From contig JBGPZW010000025.1 in the NCBI GenBank assembly GCA_041493955.1, positions 1 to 29,778 of the forward strand: DNA of 29,778 nucleotides, given 5' to 3'. Numbering within the stretch: the first letter of the stretch is position 1; each line of letters opens with the position of its first letter. The notes under the pieces are model-generated. The model had not been told where the DNA came from, ran no database searches, and saw only the letters and a list, made by a program, of their open reading frames with translations. The position numbers were made by a program, and so were the translations under genes. The DNA is from QHYU01 sp041493955. Its GTDB lineage: Bacteria > Acidobacteriota > Terriglobia > Acidiferrales > UBA7541. Below are positions 1 through 7,605 of the stretch, piece after piece.

Positions 1-320
1 ATGCGGCGGTAGAGCTGCGGGTGCGTCTCCGGCTGCGCGATGCGTTCGATGGCTCGCACATGGGCCAGGGGAGTGATGCCGAGCTGCTCGCGGAGCAGGC
101 GATGATTGCCGGAGTGATCCTCGTGGTGGTGGCTGGTGACGCATTGCCGCACGGCCAGCTCCTGACAGAGCCGCCGCACCTCGTGCGCCAAATGCGGCGG
201 GCCGGAATCCACTAGCAGCCCATCCACTGCATAGATGCCCGTCCAGTAGATCGCCCGCCCCAAGACGGTGCGGGCCATCCGGAAGAAACGCACCTCGCAG
301 TAGTCAAACGCGCGAATCAT
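1..320 (-). CDS. MBL-fold metallo-hydrolase, N-terminal part (cut by window edge)
   Basis: Reading the minus strand from the ATG at 320 gives 106 open codons that run off the left edge, so only the N-terminal part is seen. The protein begins MIRAFDYCEVRFFRMARTV. It carries 'VDGLLVDSGPP' followed by 'VTSHHHEDHSGNH', the HxHxDH zinc-binding signature of the metallo-beta-lactamase fold placed after the usual short first beta-sandwich strands. In this family the motif binds a di-metal centre that activates water for hydrolysis. The substrate cannot be told from this fragment; a thiolesterase, a glyoxalase II-like enzyme or another hydrolase are all possible. It is divergent from the YifB gene at 507. 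No clear Shine-Dalgarno is seen before the start. Confidence 0.82.
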   Translation of the reverse strand, partial: MIRAFDYCEVRFFRMARTVLGRAIYWTGIYAVDGLLVDSGPPHLAHEVRRLCQELAVRQCVTSHHHEDHSGNHRLLREQLGITPLAHVRAIERIAQPETHPQLYRR

Positions 321-506
321 CGCGGAACCAACACATACCCCGAACCCGCCCCAGAGAAAAGCGAAAAAGAGAGGGGAGTCTGGAAAGAAGACCTTTCAGC
401 GCCGCCGGGGGAGGGAGGGGGCAGATTTGGCGAGCTCTACACTGGAATTGACGTGCAAAGTGCGTTAATCTGCCGCCGCGAAGCTGCTAGTTGCTTCCCT
501 CGTCCG
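321..506. other. Intergenic region between divergent MBL hydrolase and yifB
   Basis: This spacer must hold the promoters of two divergent genes. It contains a purine-rich stretch (about 355-420) and a TTGACG at 450-455, but I see no convincing -10 at a proper distance. No gene or repeat is visible. Confidence 0.5.
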
Positions 507-2048
507 ATGCTTTTCAAGACCCTGAGTGCCGCGGTGTATGGGATCGACGCCTACCTCGTCGAGGTCGAGGTGGACGTCGGCTCGGGCCGCATGGGCGATT
601 TCAACGTGGTCGGCCTGCCCGACGTGGCGGTCAAGGAGAGCCGCGAGCGCATCAAGGCCGCGCTCAAGAATTGCGGCTTCGATTTCCCCGCGCCGCAAAG
701 CGTGACGGTCAACCTGGCGCCCGCCGACATTCGCAAGGAAGGTTCGGCGTTCGACCTGCCCATGGCGCTGGGCATCCTGGGCTGCCAGGGCACGTTTTTC
801 GGCAAGCCGCTGAACGGCTTCGTGTTTCTCGGCGAACTCTCCCTCGACGGCGGTGTGCGATCCGTACGCGGCGCCCTTTCGGCGGCGCTGGCGGCGCGCG
901 AGCGCAAAATCCGCGCGCTGGCCGTGCCGGAATCAAACGCCCGAGAAGCCGCTGTGGTCGAGGGCATCGACGTCTATCCGCTACGCTCGCTGCCGCAGGC
1001 AGTGGACCTGATCAATTCCCCGGAATCCTTCGCGCCGATGCGCGTGGATGCGCAGACCATGCTCTCCGAAGCCGCGCAGTATCCGGTGGACCTGCGCGAC
1101 GTCCGCGGCCAGCAGGCCGCCAAGCGCGCGCTCGAAGTGGCCTGCGCCGGCAGCCACAACATCATCTTCATCGGCCCGCCCGGCGCGGGCAAGACGATGC
1201 TCGCCAAGCGCATCCCCACCATTCTGCCGCCCATGTCGCTCGAGGAAGCCATTGAGACCACGCGCATCCACAGTGTCGCCGGGCTGCTCGAAGGCTCGCG
1301 CGGGCTGGTGGGCACGCGGCCCTTCCGCTCGCCCCACCACACCATCAGCGACGCCGGGCTGATCGGCGGCGGCGCAGTGCCGCGGCCCGGCGAAGTTTCC
1401 CTCGGCCACCACGGCGTGCTGTTCCTCGACGAGCTGCCGGAATTCGAGCGCAACGTCCTGGAGGTGATGCGCCAGCCGCTCGAAGAAGGCGCGGTGACCA
1501 TCGCGCGCGCCGCCGTTTCCGTGACGTTCCCCGCGCGCTTCATGCTTGCTGCGGCGATGAACCCCTGCCCGTGCGGCTATTTCGGCGACACCACGCGAGA
1601 ATGCCACTGCTCGCCGCCGCAGATCCAGCGCTACGTCTCGAAGATCTCCGGGCCGCTGCTTGACCGCATCGACATCCACATCGAAGTGCCGGCGGTGAAG
1701 TACAAGGAGCTGCGCGGCGAGCACGTCACCGAAGATTCCACCGCCGTGCGTGAGCGGGTGGTCCGCGCGCGCGCCCGGCAGCTCGAGCGCTTCACCGGCG
1801 AGAGGAAGATCTACGCCAACGCGCAGATGCCCCCCAAGCTGATCCGCAAACATTGCGCCATCACGGCCGAGGGCGAAAAGCTCCTGGAGATCGCCATCAC
1901 CCGGCTGGGGCTCTCCGCGCGGGCCCACGACCGCATCCTGAAGGTGGCGCGCACCATCGCCGATCTCGCCGGCGCGCCGGACATCCAGCCCAGCCACCTG
2001 AGCGAGGCCGTGCAGTACCGCTCGCTCGACCGCACCTACTGGGCCTGA
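507..2048 (+). CDS. yifB: YifB/ComM family Mg-chelatase-like AAA+ ATPase
   Basis: The protein is 513 aa from the ATG at 507; the frame stays open upstream to a GTG at 453, but family members start near MLFKTLSAAVYGIDAYLV. The N-terminal Lon-protease-like subdomain (about residues 1-170, 'GLPDVAVKESRERIKAAL', 'VNLAPADIRKEG') precedes a Mg-chelatase AAA+ module. Walker A GPPGAGKT lies at about residues 223-230 and Walker B is 'GVLFLDELPEF'. 'AMNPCPCGYFGD' and the C-terminal chelatase lid ('LSARAHDRILKVARTIADL') are also present. In naturally competent bacteria ComM is a hexameric helicase that promotes branch migration during integration of transforming DNA; other members are uncharacterised. 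Length is normal (about 500-515 aa). It is probably its own transcription unit. Family assignment is very secure; a competence role here is inferred. Confidence 0.96.
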   Translation: MLFKTLSAAVYGIDAYLVEVEVDVGSGRMGDFNVVGLPDVAVKESRERIKAALKNCGFDFPAPQSVTVNLAPADIRKEGSAFDLPMALGILGCQGTFFGKPLNGFVFLGELSLDGGVRSVRGALSAALAARERKIRALAVPESNAREAAVVEGIDVYPLRSLPQAVDLINSPESFAPMRVDAQTMLSEAAQYPVDLRDVRGQQAAKRALEVACAGSHNIIFIGPPGAGKTMLAKRIPTILPPMSLEEAIETTRIHSVAGLLEGSRGLVGTRPFRSPHHTISDAGLIGGGAVPRPGEVSLGHHGVLFLDELPEFERNVLEVMRQPLEEGAVTIARAAVSVTFPARFMLAAAMNPCPCGYFGDTTRECHCSPPQIQRYVSKISGPLLDRIDIHIEVPAVKYKELRGEHVTEDSTAVRERVVRARARQLERFTGERKIYANAQMPPKLIRKHCAITAEGEKLLEIAITRLGLSARAHDRILKVARTIADLAGAPDIQPSHLSEAVQYRSLDRTYWA

Positions 2049-2180
2049 CCACCGGCGCCGCGCGGGCGCTCGCCCCGGTGGCCCTGGCATCAAGGCTTCC
2101 ATCTTTTTTTGCCGTCCATTGACTTCCCCCGAGCCGCTGTGCTACCCATACACGGCCAGAGACCCTGTGCCGATGGCCGC

Positions 2181-2657
2181 ATGACCGCGGAAACCAAGCG
2201 GATTGAGGTGACCCTGGAGACGCTGCTCGACAGTGTCTGCCTGGCCGAGGAGATCTGCCTGCGCATCGCCGATACCGCGGGTTTCGACGAAGACGACTGC
2301 CACAAGATCGGGATGTCGGTGCGCGAGGGCGTAATCAACGCCTACCGTTACGGCAACCGCAGCCAGCGCGGTAAGAAGATCTACCTCACGGTGGAACTCG
2401 CGCCAGACAAAATGGAGATTCACGTCATGGACCAGGGCCAAGGGTTCAACCTCGCGGACGTTGCCGATCCGCTGGCCGAAGAGAATTTGCTCAAGGCCTC
2501 GGGGCGCGGGATTTTCCTGATGCGCTCGTTCATGGACGAATTCGCAGTGCAGCGCAGCCGCTGGGGCGGCGCCGAAGTGATCATGGCCAAGCGCTATTCC
2601 GCCTCGCGCGGCTCGAACCACCGCCCGGCGTCCCCGCAAGGCCCGGCGCCCGGCTAG
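2181..2657 (+). CDS. Anti-sigma-factor-type serine kinase / HATPase (RsbW/SpoIIAB-like)
   Basis: The protein is 158 aa from the ATG at 2181; an upstream in-frame start at 2109 would add non-conserved residues. It shows the GHKL ATP-binding signatures: an N-box ('VREGVINAYRYGN'), the G1 box 'DQGQGF' and a 'GRGIFLM' lid motif. Proteins of this size bind sigma factors or other targets and phosphorylate a STAS-domain antagonist. The next gene, 11 bp downstream, is such a STAS protein, so the two very likely form a partner-switching module. No sigma factor or PP2C phosphatase is next to them, so the output target is unknown. The C-terminal tail (SRGSNHRPASPQ) looks disordered. Confidence 0.9.
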   Translation: MTAETKRIEVTLETLLDSVCLAEEICLRIADTAGFDEDDCHKIGMSVREGVINAYRYGNRSQRGKKIYLTVELAPDKMEIHVMDQGQGFNLADVADPLAEENLLKASGRGIFLMRSFMDEFAVQRSRWGGAEVIMAKRYSASRGSNHRPASPQGPAPG

Positions 2658-2668
2658 GAGGAGTCCCC

Positions 2669-3013
2669 ATGACTTTCAAAGCCACCGCCCGCGACTCGGG
2701 CAGCGCAACCGTGATCGACATCAGCGGCCGCATCACGCTCGGCGAAGGCAGCGCCACGCTGCGAGAGATGATCCGCGACCATCTGAACCAGGGCCACACG
2801 AAGCTCGTCCTGAATCTGGGCGACGTCAGCTACATCGACAGCTCCGGCATCGGCGAGCTGGTGAGCGGCTACACCACGGTCAAGAACCTGGGTGGCGATC
2901 TGAAGCTGCTCAACCTCACCAAAAAAGTCCACGACCTGCTGCAGATCACCAAGCTCTATACCGTCTTCGACGTGTACAACGACGAGCACGCGGCGATCGG
3001 CAGCTTCCGCTAG
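2669..3013 (+). CDS. STAS-domain anti-sigma factor antagonist (SpoIIAA/RsbV-like)
   Basis: The protein is 114 aa and is preceded by a strong Shine-Dalgarno (GGAGGAG at about 2657-2663). It is a single STAS domain with 'VIDISGRITLGEG' and the phosphorylation motif 'YIDSSGIGELV'. The first serine of DSSG is residue 58, the position phosphorylated in SpoIIAA. In its unphosphorylated form this family binds the anti-sigma kinase and releases the target; the kinase encoded just upstream would inactivate it. The tight coupling of the two genes supports a cognate pair. Confidence 0.93.
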   Translation: MTFKATARDSGSATVIDISGRITLGEGSATLREMIRDHLNQGHTKLVLNLGDVSYIDSSGIGELVSGYTTVKNLGGDLKLLNLTKKVHDLLQITKLYTVFDVYNDEHAAIGSFR

Positions 3014-3136
3014 CCCTTCGCCGTTTCGCGGGCCGCCACCTCTGCGTTCTCTGCACCACCCTCTGGACACCGCCAAAATTTTGTGCCAGCATATCCCCGC
3101 GTTTGTGGGTCTTGTAATCCTGTAGGTGAACGAGAG

Positions 3137-3156
3137 CCCGCGCCCGCGGGTTTTTT
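3137..3156 (+). terminator. Terminator-like hairpin in the csp leader
   Basis: CCCGC (3137-3141) pairs with GCGGG (3146-3150) around a GCCC loop and is followed directly by six T (3151-3156). The form is that of an intrinsic terminator with a short stem. It sits 63 bp before the cold-shock start codon, so it either ends the kinase/STAS transcript or acts as an attenuator in the csp 5' leader. Confidence 0.5.
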
Positions 3157-3218
3157 GGTCCCACCGACTGGCGTTACAGGCAGCAAATTGCTACATCAAC
3201 GAACGAGGAGCCAAGAAG

Positions 3219-3431
3219 TTGAGCAGAGAACAAGGTGTGGTGAAGTGGTTCAACGCTTCCAAGGGCTACGGGTTCATCCAGCGCCAGTCGGGCGAGGATG
3301 TGTTCGTGCATTTCTCAGCCATCCAGATGGACGGCTACAAGACGCTGACCGAAGGCCAGACGGTGGAATTTGAGGTCCGCCAAGGCCCCAAGGGCTACCA
3401 GGCCGAGAACGTCACCGCCACAACGAGCTAG
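3219..3431 (+). CDS. Cold-shock domain protein (CspA family)
   Basis: The protein is 70 aa from a TTG start at 3219, chosen because a GAGGAG Shine-Dalgarno lies at about 3205-3210 and because homologues begin about here. The frame is open further upstream but that part is not CSD-like. It holds both RNA-binding motifs: RNP1 'KGYGFIQ' after 'VKWFNASK', and RNP2 'VFVHFSAI'. It then ends in 'VEFEVRQGPKGYQAENV'. CspA-type proteins are small OB-fold RNA chaperones that melt mRNA structure. A strong terminator follows the stop codon, so the gene is probably transcribed alone from a promoter in 3014-3130, although no good consensus is visible there. Confidence 0.95.
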   Translation: MSREQGVVKWFNASKGYGFIQRQSGEDVFVHFSAIQMDGYKTLTEGQTVEFEVRQGPKGYQAENVTATTS

Positions 3432-3442
3432 AAAATCTTCTC

Positions 3443-3480
3443 GGCCCTGTCCGTCGCGGCGGACGGGGCCTTTTCCTTTT
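3443..3480 (+). terminator. Rho-independent terminator of csp
   Basis: An 11-bp stem pairs GGCCCTGTCCG (3443-3453) with CGGACGGGGCC (3460-3470), with one G-U pair and a six-base loop. It is followed by TTTTCCTTTT. It begins 12 bp after the csp stop codon. Confidence 0.92.
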
Positions 3481-3846
3481 CCGCCTGCTCCTGCTTCCTC
3501 TTCATTGCAGAGCTTCCCCTGGGTGTGTGGCTCGCGCCTGGCCGCCGGCACGTCTCGCCGACCACGCCCCTTCGATATCTGCACGCACCATCTCTCAGTC
3601 TCTTCCGCCGTGTGCCTGGCCTGCTCCTCGCGGCTCACATTGCCTCCTCATCGTAGGCCCAAATCATTCCTGCAGGCCCACCTTTCCTACGCCACCCCGT
3701 CGGCAACGATGCGGCACCCCCGGCCCCGCACGGCATACCTGAGAGGCGCACAAGGCCATCCGAATCCGAGCTGTGTCGTAACCTGCATTGTAGCCTGCGG
3801 GGAGGCGCTGCTTTCTCGTGAGTGGAAAGGGATGGAGACGTGTTAA
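3481..3846. other. Intergenic region without a supported gene
   Basis: Open frames cross this stretch but encode low-complexity Pro/Arg/Ser-rich products with no recognisable family, so I do not call them. The segment at about 3690-3707 (CCACCCCGTCGG then AACGAT) resembles one at 5848-5865 (CCACCCCGTCGG then AACCAT), which hints at a dispersed intergenic repeat. Confidence 0.5.
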
Positions 3847-3870
3847 ATGAAATGGCAGGAGCCATTTCAT
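3847..3870 (+). promoter_or_regulatory. Perfect hairpin overlapping the start codon of the CAP gene, with a possible 12-codon leader ORF
   Basis: ATGAAATGGC (3847-3856) is exactly complementary to GCCATTTCAT (3861-3870), leaving a four-base AGGA loop that is the Shine-Dalgarno. The last two stem bases are the first two of the ATG at 3869. Transcription through it would pair the start codon and expose the Shine-Dalgarno in the loop. The 5' arm also begins with its own ATG, opening a 12-codon frame (MKWQEPFHADFL, stop at 3883-3885) that overlaps the real start. The arrangement fits translational control; its function is inferred. Confidence 0.55.
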
Positions 3871-4552
3871 GCGGATTTCCTCTAGGATCGCAGCCCTACT
3901 GATCGTTGCCCAGGTTTTTCTTCCCCGAACGGTTTTTGCGCAGCGGAAGGATGCCGGTCCAGAGCGGATGCTGTTCGATTCCGCTAATCGAGAGCGCACC
4001 GCGCAGGGATTGCCGCCGCTGCAGTGGGACGCTGCACTTACCGCCGCCGCGCGCCAGCACGCGCTGCGGATGGCGCGGGAGAATTCGCTTTCGCATCAGT
4101 TTTCCGGCGAGAAGAACCTCTCCGCACGCGCCATGCAGGCCGGCGCCCGCTTCAGCGCGATTGCGGAGAACGTGGCCGAGGGGCCAAGCGCCGCGAACAT
4201 CCATGCGCAGTGGATGAAGTCGCCGCCACACCGCGGAAACCTGCTCGATCCACAACTGGATTCCGTCGGCATTGCCGTGACCCAACGAAATGGGCAGTTA
4301 TTTGCCGTGGAAGACTTCTCGCAAGCGCTCGCCGACCTGTCCCTGGGGGAGCAAGAGAGGCAGTTGGCTGCAGAACTCGAAGCATGCGGGCTGCGCTTAC
4401 GGAACCATACCGCCGATGCGCGACGCACGTGCGGGCTTGAACGCGGATACATCGGCGGCCACCCGCCCCGATTGCCGCTTGAGCTCGCCACTTCACTCGC
4501 GTATGATTCCACGACCAGCGAGAATTCCAGAGCAGGAAACCCACCCCGATGA
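3869..4552 (+). CDS. Secreted CAP-domain (SCP/PR-1, YkwD-like) protein
   Basis: The protein is 227 aa from the ATG at 3869, seven bases after an AGGAG. Residues 1-24 form a Sec signal peptide (MRISSRIAALLIVAQVFL, with likely cleavage after TVFA). A CAP domain follows at about residues 30-155: 'LFDSANRERTAQGLPPLQWD', His64 in 'ARQHALRMA', Glu100 in 'IAENV' and His121 in 'SPPHRGNLLDP'. These are the usual cavity residues of bacterial CAP proteins. The family is extracytoplasmic and its biochemical role in bacteria is mostly unknown. The C-terminal 75 residues match nothing I recognise and contain two Cys. The stop overlaps the next start (ATGA), so translation of the two is probably coupled. 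The start codon lies in a hairpin. Confidence 0.9.
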   Translation: MRISSRIAALLIVAQVFLPRTVFAQRKDAGPERMLFDSANRERTAQGLPPLQWDAALTAAARQHALRMARENSLSHQFSGEKNLSARAMQAGARFSAIAENVAEGPSAANIHAQWMKSPPHRGNLLDPQLDSVGIAVTQRNGQLFAVEDFSQALADLSLGEQERQLAAELEACGLRLRNHTADARRTCGLERGYIGGHPPRLPLELATSLAYDSTTSENSRAGNPPR

Positions 4553-4734
4553 AGAAAAAAGCAAAAGCAAGGCCGAAGCCCAAGCCGAAAGCAAAACCCA
4601 AAACCAAAGCAAAGCCAAGGCCCAAGCCACAGCCGAAGCCGCGGCCCAGGCGCAAGCCGGCGCCCAAGCCCAAGCCGCAGCCGAAGCCGAAGCCTGCGCC
4701 GCAGCCAAAGCCTGTGCCACAGCCGGGCAAGCCG
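4549..4734 (+). repeat. Low-complexity tandem coding repeat (Lys-Pro)
   Basis: This stretch is built from many short units of the AAGCCC / AAGCCG kind, giving KP and PKP repeats in the phosphoesterase frame and Ala-rich shadow frames. Such DNA is prone to slippage, so the length of the tract probably varies between strains. Confidence 0.85.
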
Positions 4735-5718
4735 CCAGGCGTAGCCGGCCCCATCGAGCACGTGGTGTTCCTCATCAAAGAGAACCACTGCTTCGACAAC
4801 TACTTCGGCACCTTCCCCGGCGCGAACGGGGCCAAGCTGGCGCATTCGCCCAACCCGCCGCCGCAGGACCCGAACCACAATCACGCCCACTGGCTGACGC
4901 GAAAGCAGACCGCCGTCGCTCAGCAATTCGTCGAGGTGGACATTCCCACGTACTTCTCTTATGCGAGGCAGTTCACCCTCTGCGACAACTACTACACCGA
5001 CGTCGCGGGGCCCTCGACGCCCAATCACCTCATGCTGATCGTCGGCGACTCCCCGGTCATTGACAATATCCACGGCAATTACCGGGCCGGCCCCGGCGGA
5101 CCGCCGTTCAACCTGCCTTCCCTGCCGGCCAGCCTGGACAGCGCGAAGTTGACCTGGGCGAACTACAACGGGTATGCCTTCGCGTACATCCAGGGTCTGA
5201 CGGGCAAGAAGAAGCTGGCGGCCAGCCAGTTTGCCGTGGACGCGGCCGCGGGAAAACTGCCGAACGTCGCGTGGGTCTATGCGAACCACCCGGAGAGTGA
5301 GCATCCGCGAGACCCCCGGGATCCTCCGAGCCCGCTGATCGGTAACGTTACGCACGGCATGCAGTGGACCGTGGACCAAGTCAATGCGATTGTGAAGGGC
5401 GGGCTGTGGCCCAAGACGGCGATCTTCATCACCTGGGACGATTGGGGCGGCTGGCTGGACCACGTGGACCCGCCAAATGTCCAGACCTGGCCGGCAGACG
5501 GCACCCAATTTCGCTACGGTTCGCGCGTGGGCTGCCTGGTGCTGAGCCCTTACGCCAAGAGCGGCCACATTTCAAAGACGTTGCTCTCGCACGTCAGCCT
5601 GCTCAAATTCTGCGCCACGCTCTTCAATCTGCCGCCGGTCAATCAGCGTGTCGCCCAGTCCGACGGCATGTCGGTTTGCTTCGACTTCAAACAGAAACCC
5701 GCACCCCCGCCGAAGTAG
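4549..5718 (+). CDS. Phosphoesterase-family (phospholipase C/acid phosphatase-like) protein with Lys/Pro-rich N-terminus
   Basis: The protein is 389 aa. Residues 1-62 are almost only Lys, Pro, Arg, Ala and Gln in a KPKP-like pattern. From residue 67 it matches the PF04185 phosphoesterase family: 'IEHVVFLIKENHCFDNYFGTF', 'GPSTPNHLMLIVG' and 'ITWDDWGGWLDHVDPP', ending with 'LSPYAKSGHI..LLSHVSLLKF'. By comparison with the AcpA/PLC superfamily, Glu78-Asn79, Ser156 (or Thr157) and Asp297-Asp298 should form the metal and nucleophile site. It likely hydrolyses phosphate esters or phospholipids. No signal peptide is visible ahead of the basic tract, which is odd because relatives are exported. It overlaps the CAP gene by four bases. 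Substrate unknown. Confidence 0.88.
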   Translation: MKKKAKARPKPKPKAKPKTKAKPRPKPQPKPRPRRKPAPKPKPQPKPKPAPQPKPVPQPGKPPGVAGPIEHVVFLIKENHCFDNYFGTFPGANGAKLAHSPNPPPQDPNHNHAHWLTRKQTAVAQQFVEVDIPTYFSYARQFTLCDNYYTDVAGPSTPNHLMLIVGDSPVIDNIHGNYRAGPGGPPFNLPSLPASLDSAKLTWANYNGYAFAYIQGLTGKKKLAASQFAVDAAAGKLPNVAWVYANHPESEHPRDPRDPPSPLIGNVTHGMQWTVDQVNAIVKGGLWPKTAIFITWDDWGGWLDHVDPPNVQTWPADGTQFRYGSRVGCLVLSPYAKSGHISKTLLSHVSLLKFCATLFNLPPVNQRVAQSDGMSVCFDFKQKPAPPPK

Positions 5719-6172
5719 GGGCAAAAATTATTTTAGAACCGCTGGGGGCGCCCTTTCTTGCCTTGAGGAACGCGCCGGCGGCCGACCATCTCCACCACCG
5801 AGCACTCATCGCCCGAGCGGAGTTGCGCGTGCCTTCTCCTTCCCGACCCACCCCGTCGGGAACCATAGGAAATCCCAACCCCGCCCTGGAGTACATTTGA
5901 TCGTTAATCCGCGGGCCTGGAGGGATGCGCCACCGGCCCGCGTCGCGGTCAACAGAATCGGCTCAGCTCGGACGACTCGTGTGGGCTACCCGCCAAGGGA
6001 GTGGAACCCGTTGTGACTGTCGAGAGCTCTCCAGAATCGCTTGCGACTGGCGTTGATACCCAATTAGAGAAGGCGTTTCAAGTAGTTAAAGCACTCTAAT
6101 AGATGGGTCGGGATATTCAGAACAAGTGATAGAAAGGATGAGAAAATCCCAGTCAACCCACACTGTGCTCAC
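5719..6172. other. Intergenic region, no supported gene
   Basis: No convincing coding frame. A perfect 8-bp hairpin, TTCCCGAC (5840-5847) with GTCGGGAA (5855-5862) and a seven-base loop, has no T tract but could still affect transcript ends. After about 6020 the base composition becomes visibly richer in A and T, continuing into the minus-strand protease gene. Confidence 0.5.
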
Positions 6173-7258
6173 CTAGTCTACGGGGATCAGAACGAAATCT
6201 TGCCACATCGTGCTAGGAGAGTACTTGCATTTCTTCATATCCAGCTTTGCTCCTTGAGCTGCACCCATTGACCGACCTTCGATGCGGGTCGAAGAAACTG
6301 AAGTAAATTCCAGTGGGAACTCGAAGTTGCACCTATGGTCGATTATTTTTTCTCCGGTGATGGGGTTGGTATGCCAGTGGACATAGTTGGTGTGAGATGT
6401 TCCAGCGTATTTGTCGCCCCTCTTTTTCACTTCGCCTGTGAGATAAAGACCTAGTTTGCGAAGATCCTCTGGCTCCTCTTTCTCTGAATAGATGTAATCG
6501 CCTTGGAAGCGCAGAGTATATATCGCCCCGGTCTTTACTGACTTCCATTTTGTAGGACGTTGCGTCACTTTGTCTGAAAATAAGTCAGCACTACCCTCGG
6601 ATCTTCTCCATTGCTTCAAGGGCTTAGAGTCGTCTATGGAGCCAAGTAAGCCGCGCACGTAATTAATCGGAACCGCGAAATTGAGGTTCTCGCCTTCTTT
6701 TAGACGAAAGACGACAACGCCCACCGCTTCCGCATTCTCATTCAGGGCAGGGCCACCGCTGTTTCCGGGCGATATTGGAGCGGTGATTTGAAGTGTCTTG
6801 TAACCAGCATCCAAATCACGAACACCGGACACAATGCCATTAGATATTGATGTCTTCAATTCCTCAGCACCAAGAGGGTTGCCAATGACAAAAATTTGGT
6901 CACCGGGTTTAACGTCATTCGAATTTCCGAGGGCTACAGTTGGTAGGTCGAAACCGTTCACTTTCAGAACGGCTATGTCGCGCCGTTCGTCTTGAGCCAA
7001 CAGAGATACGTCATCATAGATGTCGCCAGTTTGCATTTTGATTGCGATTCTTGTCGCGCCATCAATAACATGAAAAGCGGTCACGATTGTGCCGTTCGCT
7101 AAGATTGCAAATCCCGTTCCGGCACCCTTATCAGACTTGATGAACACAACGCACGGAGACACCTTCTCGTAGACTTGCTTGCCGTCCCTCTGGGAAAAGC
7201 CGCGCACAGGAGTGCAGATGAGAACTGCGACCAACACGACTGTCCTTGTATTCTTCAT
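6173..7258 (-). CDS. Secreted trypsin-like serine protease (S1C) with unrecognised C-terminal domain
   Basis: The protein is 361 aa. Residues 1-22 form a signal peptide (MKNTRTVVLVAVLICTPVRGF). A chymotrypsin-fold protease domain follows with the full triad: His63 ('TAFHVID'), Asp94 ('RRDIAVLKV') and Ser167 ('PGNSGGPAL'). It ends near residue 205 ('FAVPINYVRGLL'). There is no PDZ domain. The last ~140 residues (about 220-361) form a separate, probably beta-rich domain with 'YTLRFQGDYIY', 'GEVKKRGDKYAGT' and a late 'KKCKYSP'; I do not recognise it. The likely role is periplasmic proteolysis, with the tail perhaps binding a target. Codon use is AT-richer than its neighbours, which suggests transfer. 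A good promoter lies 70-100 bp upstream on the same strand. Confidence 0.9.
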   Translation of the reverse strand: MKNTRTVVLVAVLICTPVRGFSQRDGKQVYEKVSPCVVFIKSDKGAGTGFAILANGTIVTAFHVIDGATRIAIKMQTGDIYDDVSLLAQDERRDIAVLKVNGFDLPTVALGNSNDVKPGDQIFVIGNPLGAEELKTSISNGIVSGVRDLDAGYKTLQITAPISPGNSGGPALNENAEAVGVVVFRLKEGENLNFAVPINYVRGLLGSIDDSKPLKQWRRSEGSADLFSDKVTQRPTKWKSVKTGAIYTLRFQGDYIYSEKEEPEDLRKLGLYLTGEVKKRGDKYAGTSHTNYVHWHTNPITGEKIIDHRCNFEFPLEFTSVSSTRIEGRSMGAAQGAKLDMKKCKYSPSTMWQDFVLIPVD

Positions 7259-7326
7259 CGACCTGCTCTAATGAGAATCCGCTTCAGGCGCAGGTTGTTC
7301 CTAGCAAGCTGAATCGTAGACTCCGG

Positions 7327-7355
7327 TATATAACCTGTACAGTCATTCTTTTCAA
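7327..7355 (-). promoter_or_regulatory. Sigma-70-type promoter of the trypsin-like protease
   Basis: On the minus strand, TTGAAA (7355-7350) and TATATA (7332-7327) are separated by exactly 17 bases. Transcription would start near 7320, giving a leader of about 60 bases before the ATG at 7258. Confidence 0.7.
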
Positions 7356-7413
7356 TTATATTTAGATGTCAAATGCCAACTTCTAAGGTATGTGCGCTGC
7401 TCAGGGCGGGTGG

Positions 7414-7440
7414 CCCACCCTTTGCGCAGCAAAGGGTGGG
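7414..7440. repeat. Perfect 12-bp inverted repeat (hairpin)
   Basis: CCCACCCTTTGC (7414-7425) and GCAAAGGGTGGG (7429-7440) are exact complements around a three-base loop, followed by GATCCTTTTG. With the weak T run it could terminate transcription on the plus strand. The form is also that of a dispersed intergenic palindrome. Confidence 0.75.
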
Positions 7441-7605
7441 GATCCTTTTGAGTAGGGGGACTTGTGCGCGACTGGCCGTCTAGCGGCATCTACGTTGACT
7501 CCCGCGGTATAATGTCTTGTAAGGCCTGCCAAGAGCCTTTCAGGCGCGTTTTGTGCGTCCCGGACGGGTTAGCGGGACGCGCTCTAGCCTGAACGCTTCA
7601 ACCTT

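Noticed and set aside
981..2102. Long minus-strand open frame of 373 codons opposite yifB
   Set aside because: It mirrors the strongly conserved YifB protein, is His/Arg/Gly-rich and resembles no family; it is a GC-rich shadow frame.
3370..3846. Open plus-strand frame after csp
   Set aside because: It starts inside csp in a different frame, crosses the csp terminator and gives Pro/Arg/Ser-rich sequence with no family resemblance.
4096..5568. 490-codon minus-strand frame opposite the CAP and phosphoesterase genes
   Set aside because: Its composition mirrors the KP repeat (Gly/Leu/Arg), and both plus-strand genes have clear domains and catalytic residues.
7491..7513. TTGACT followed by TATAAT as a promoter
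   Set aside because: The two hexamers are only about 7 bases apart, too close for sigma-70, and no gene follows within 400 bp.
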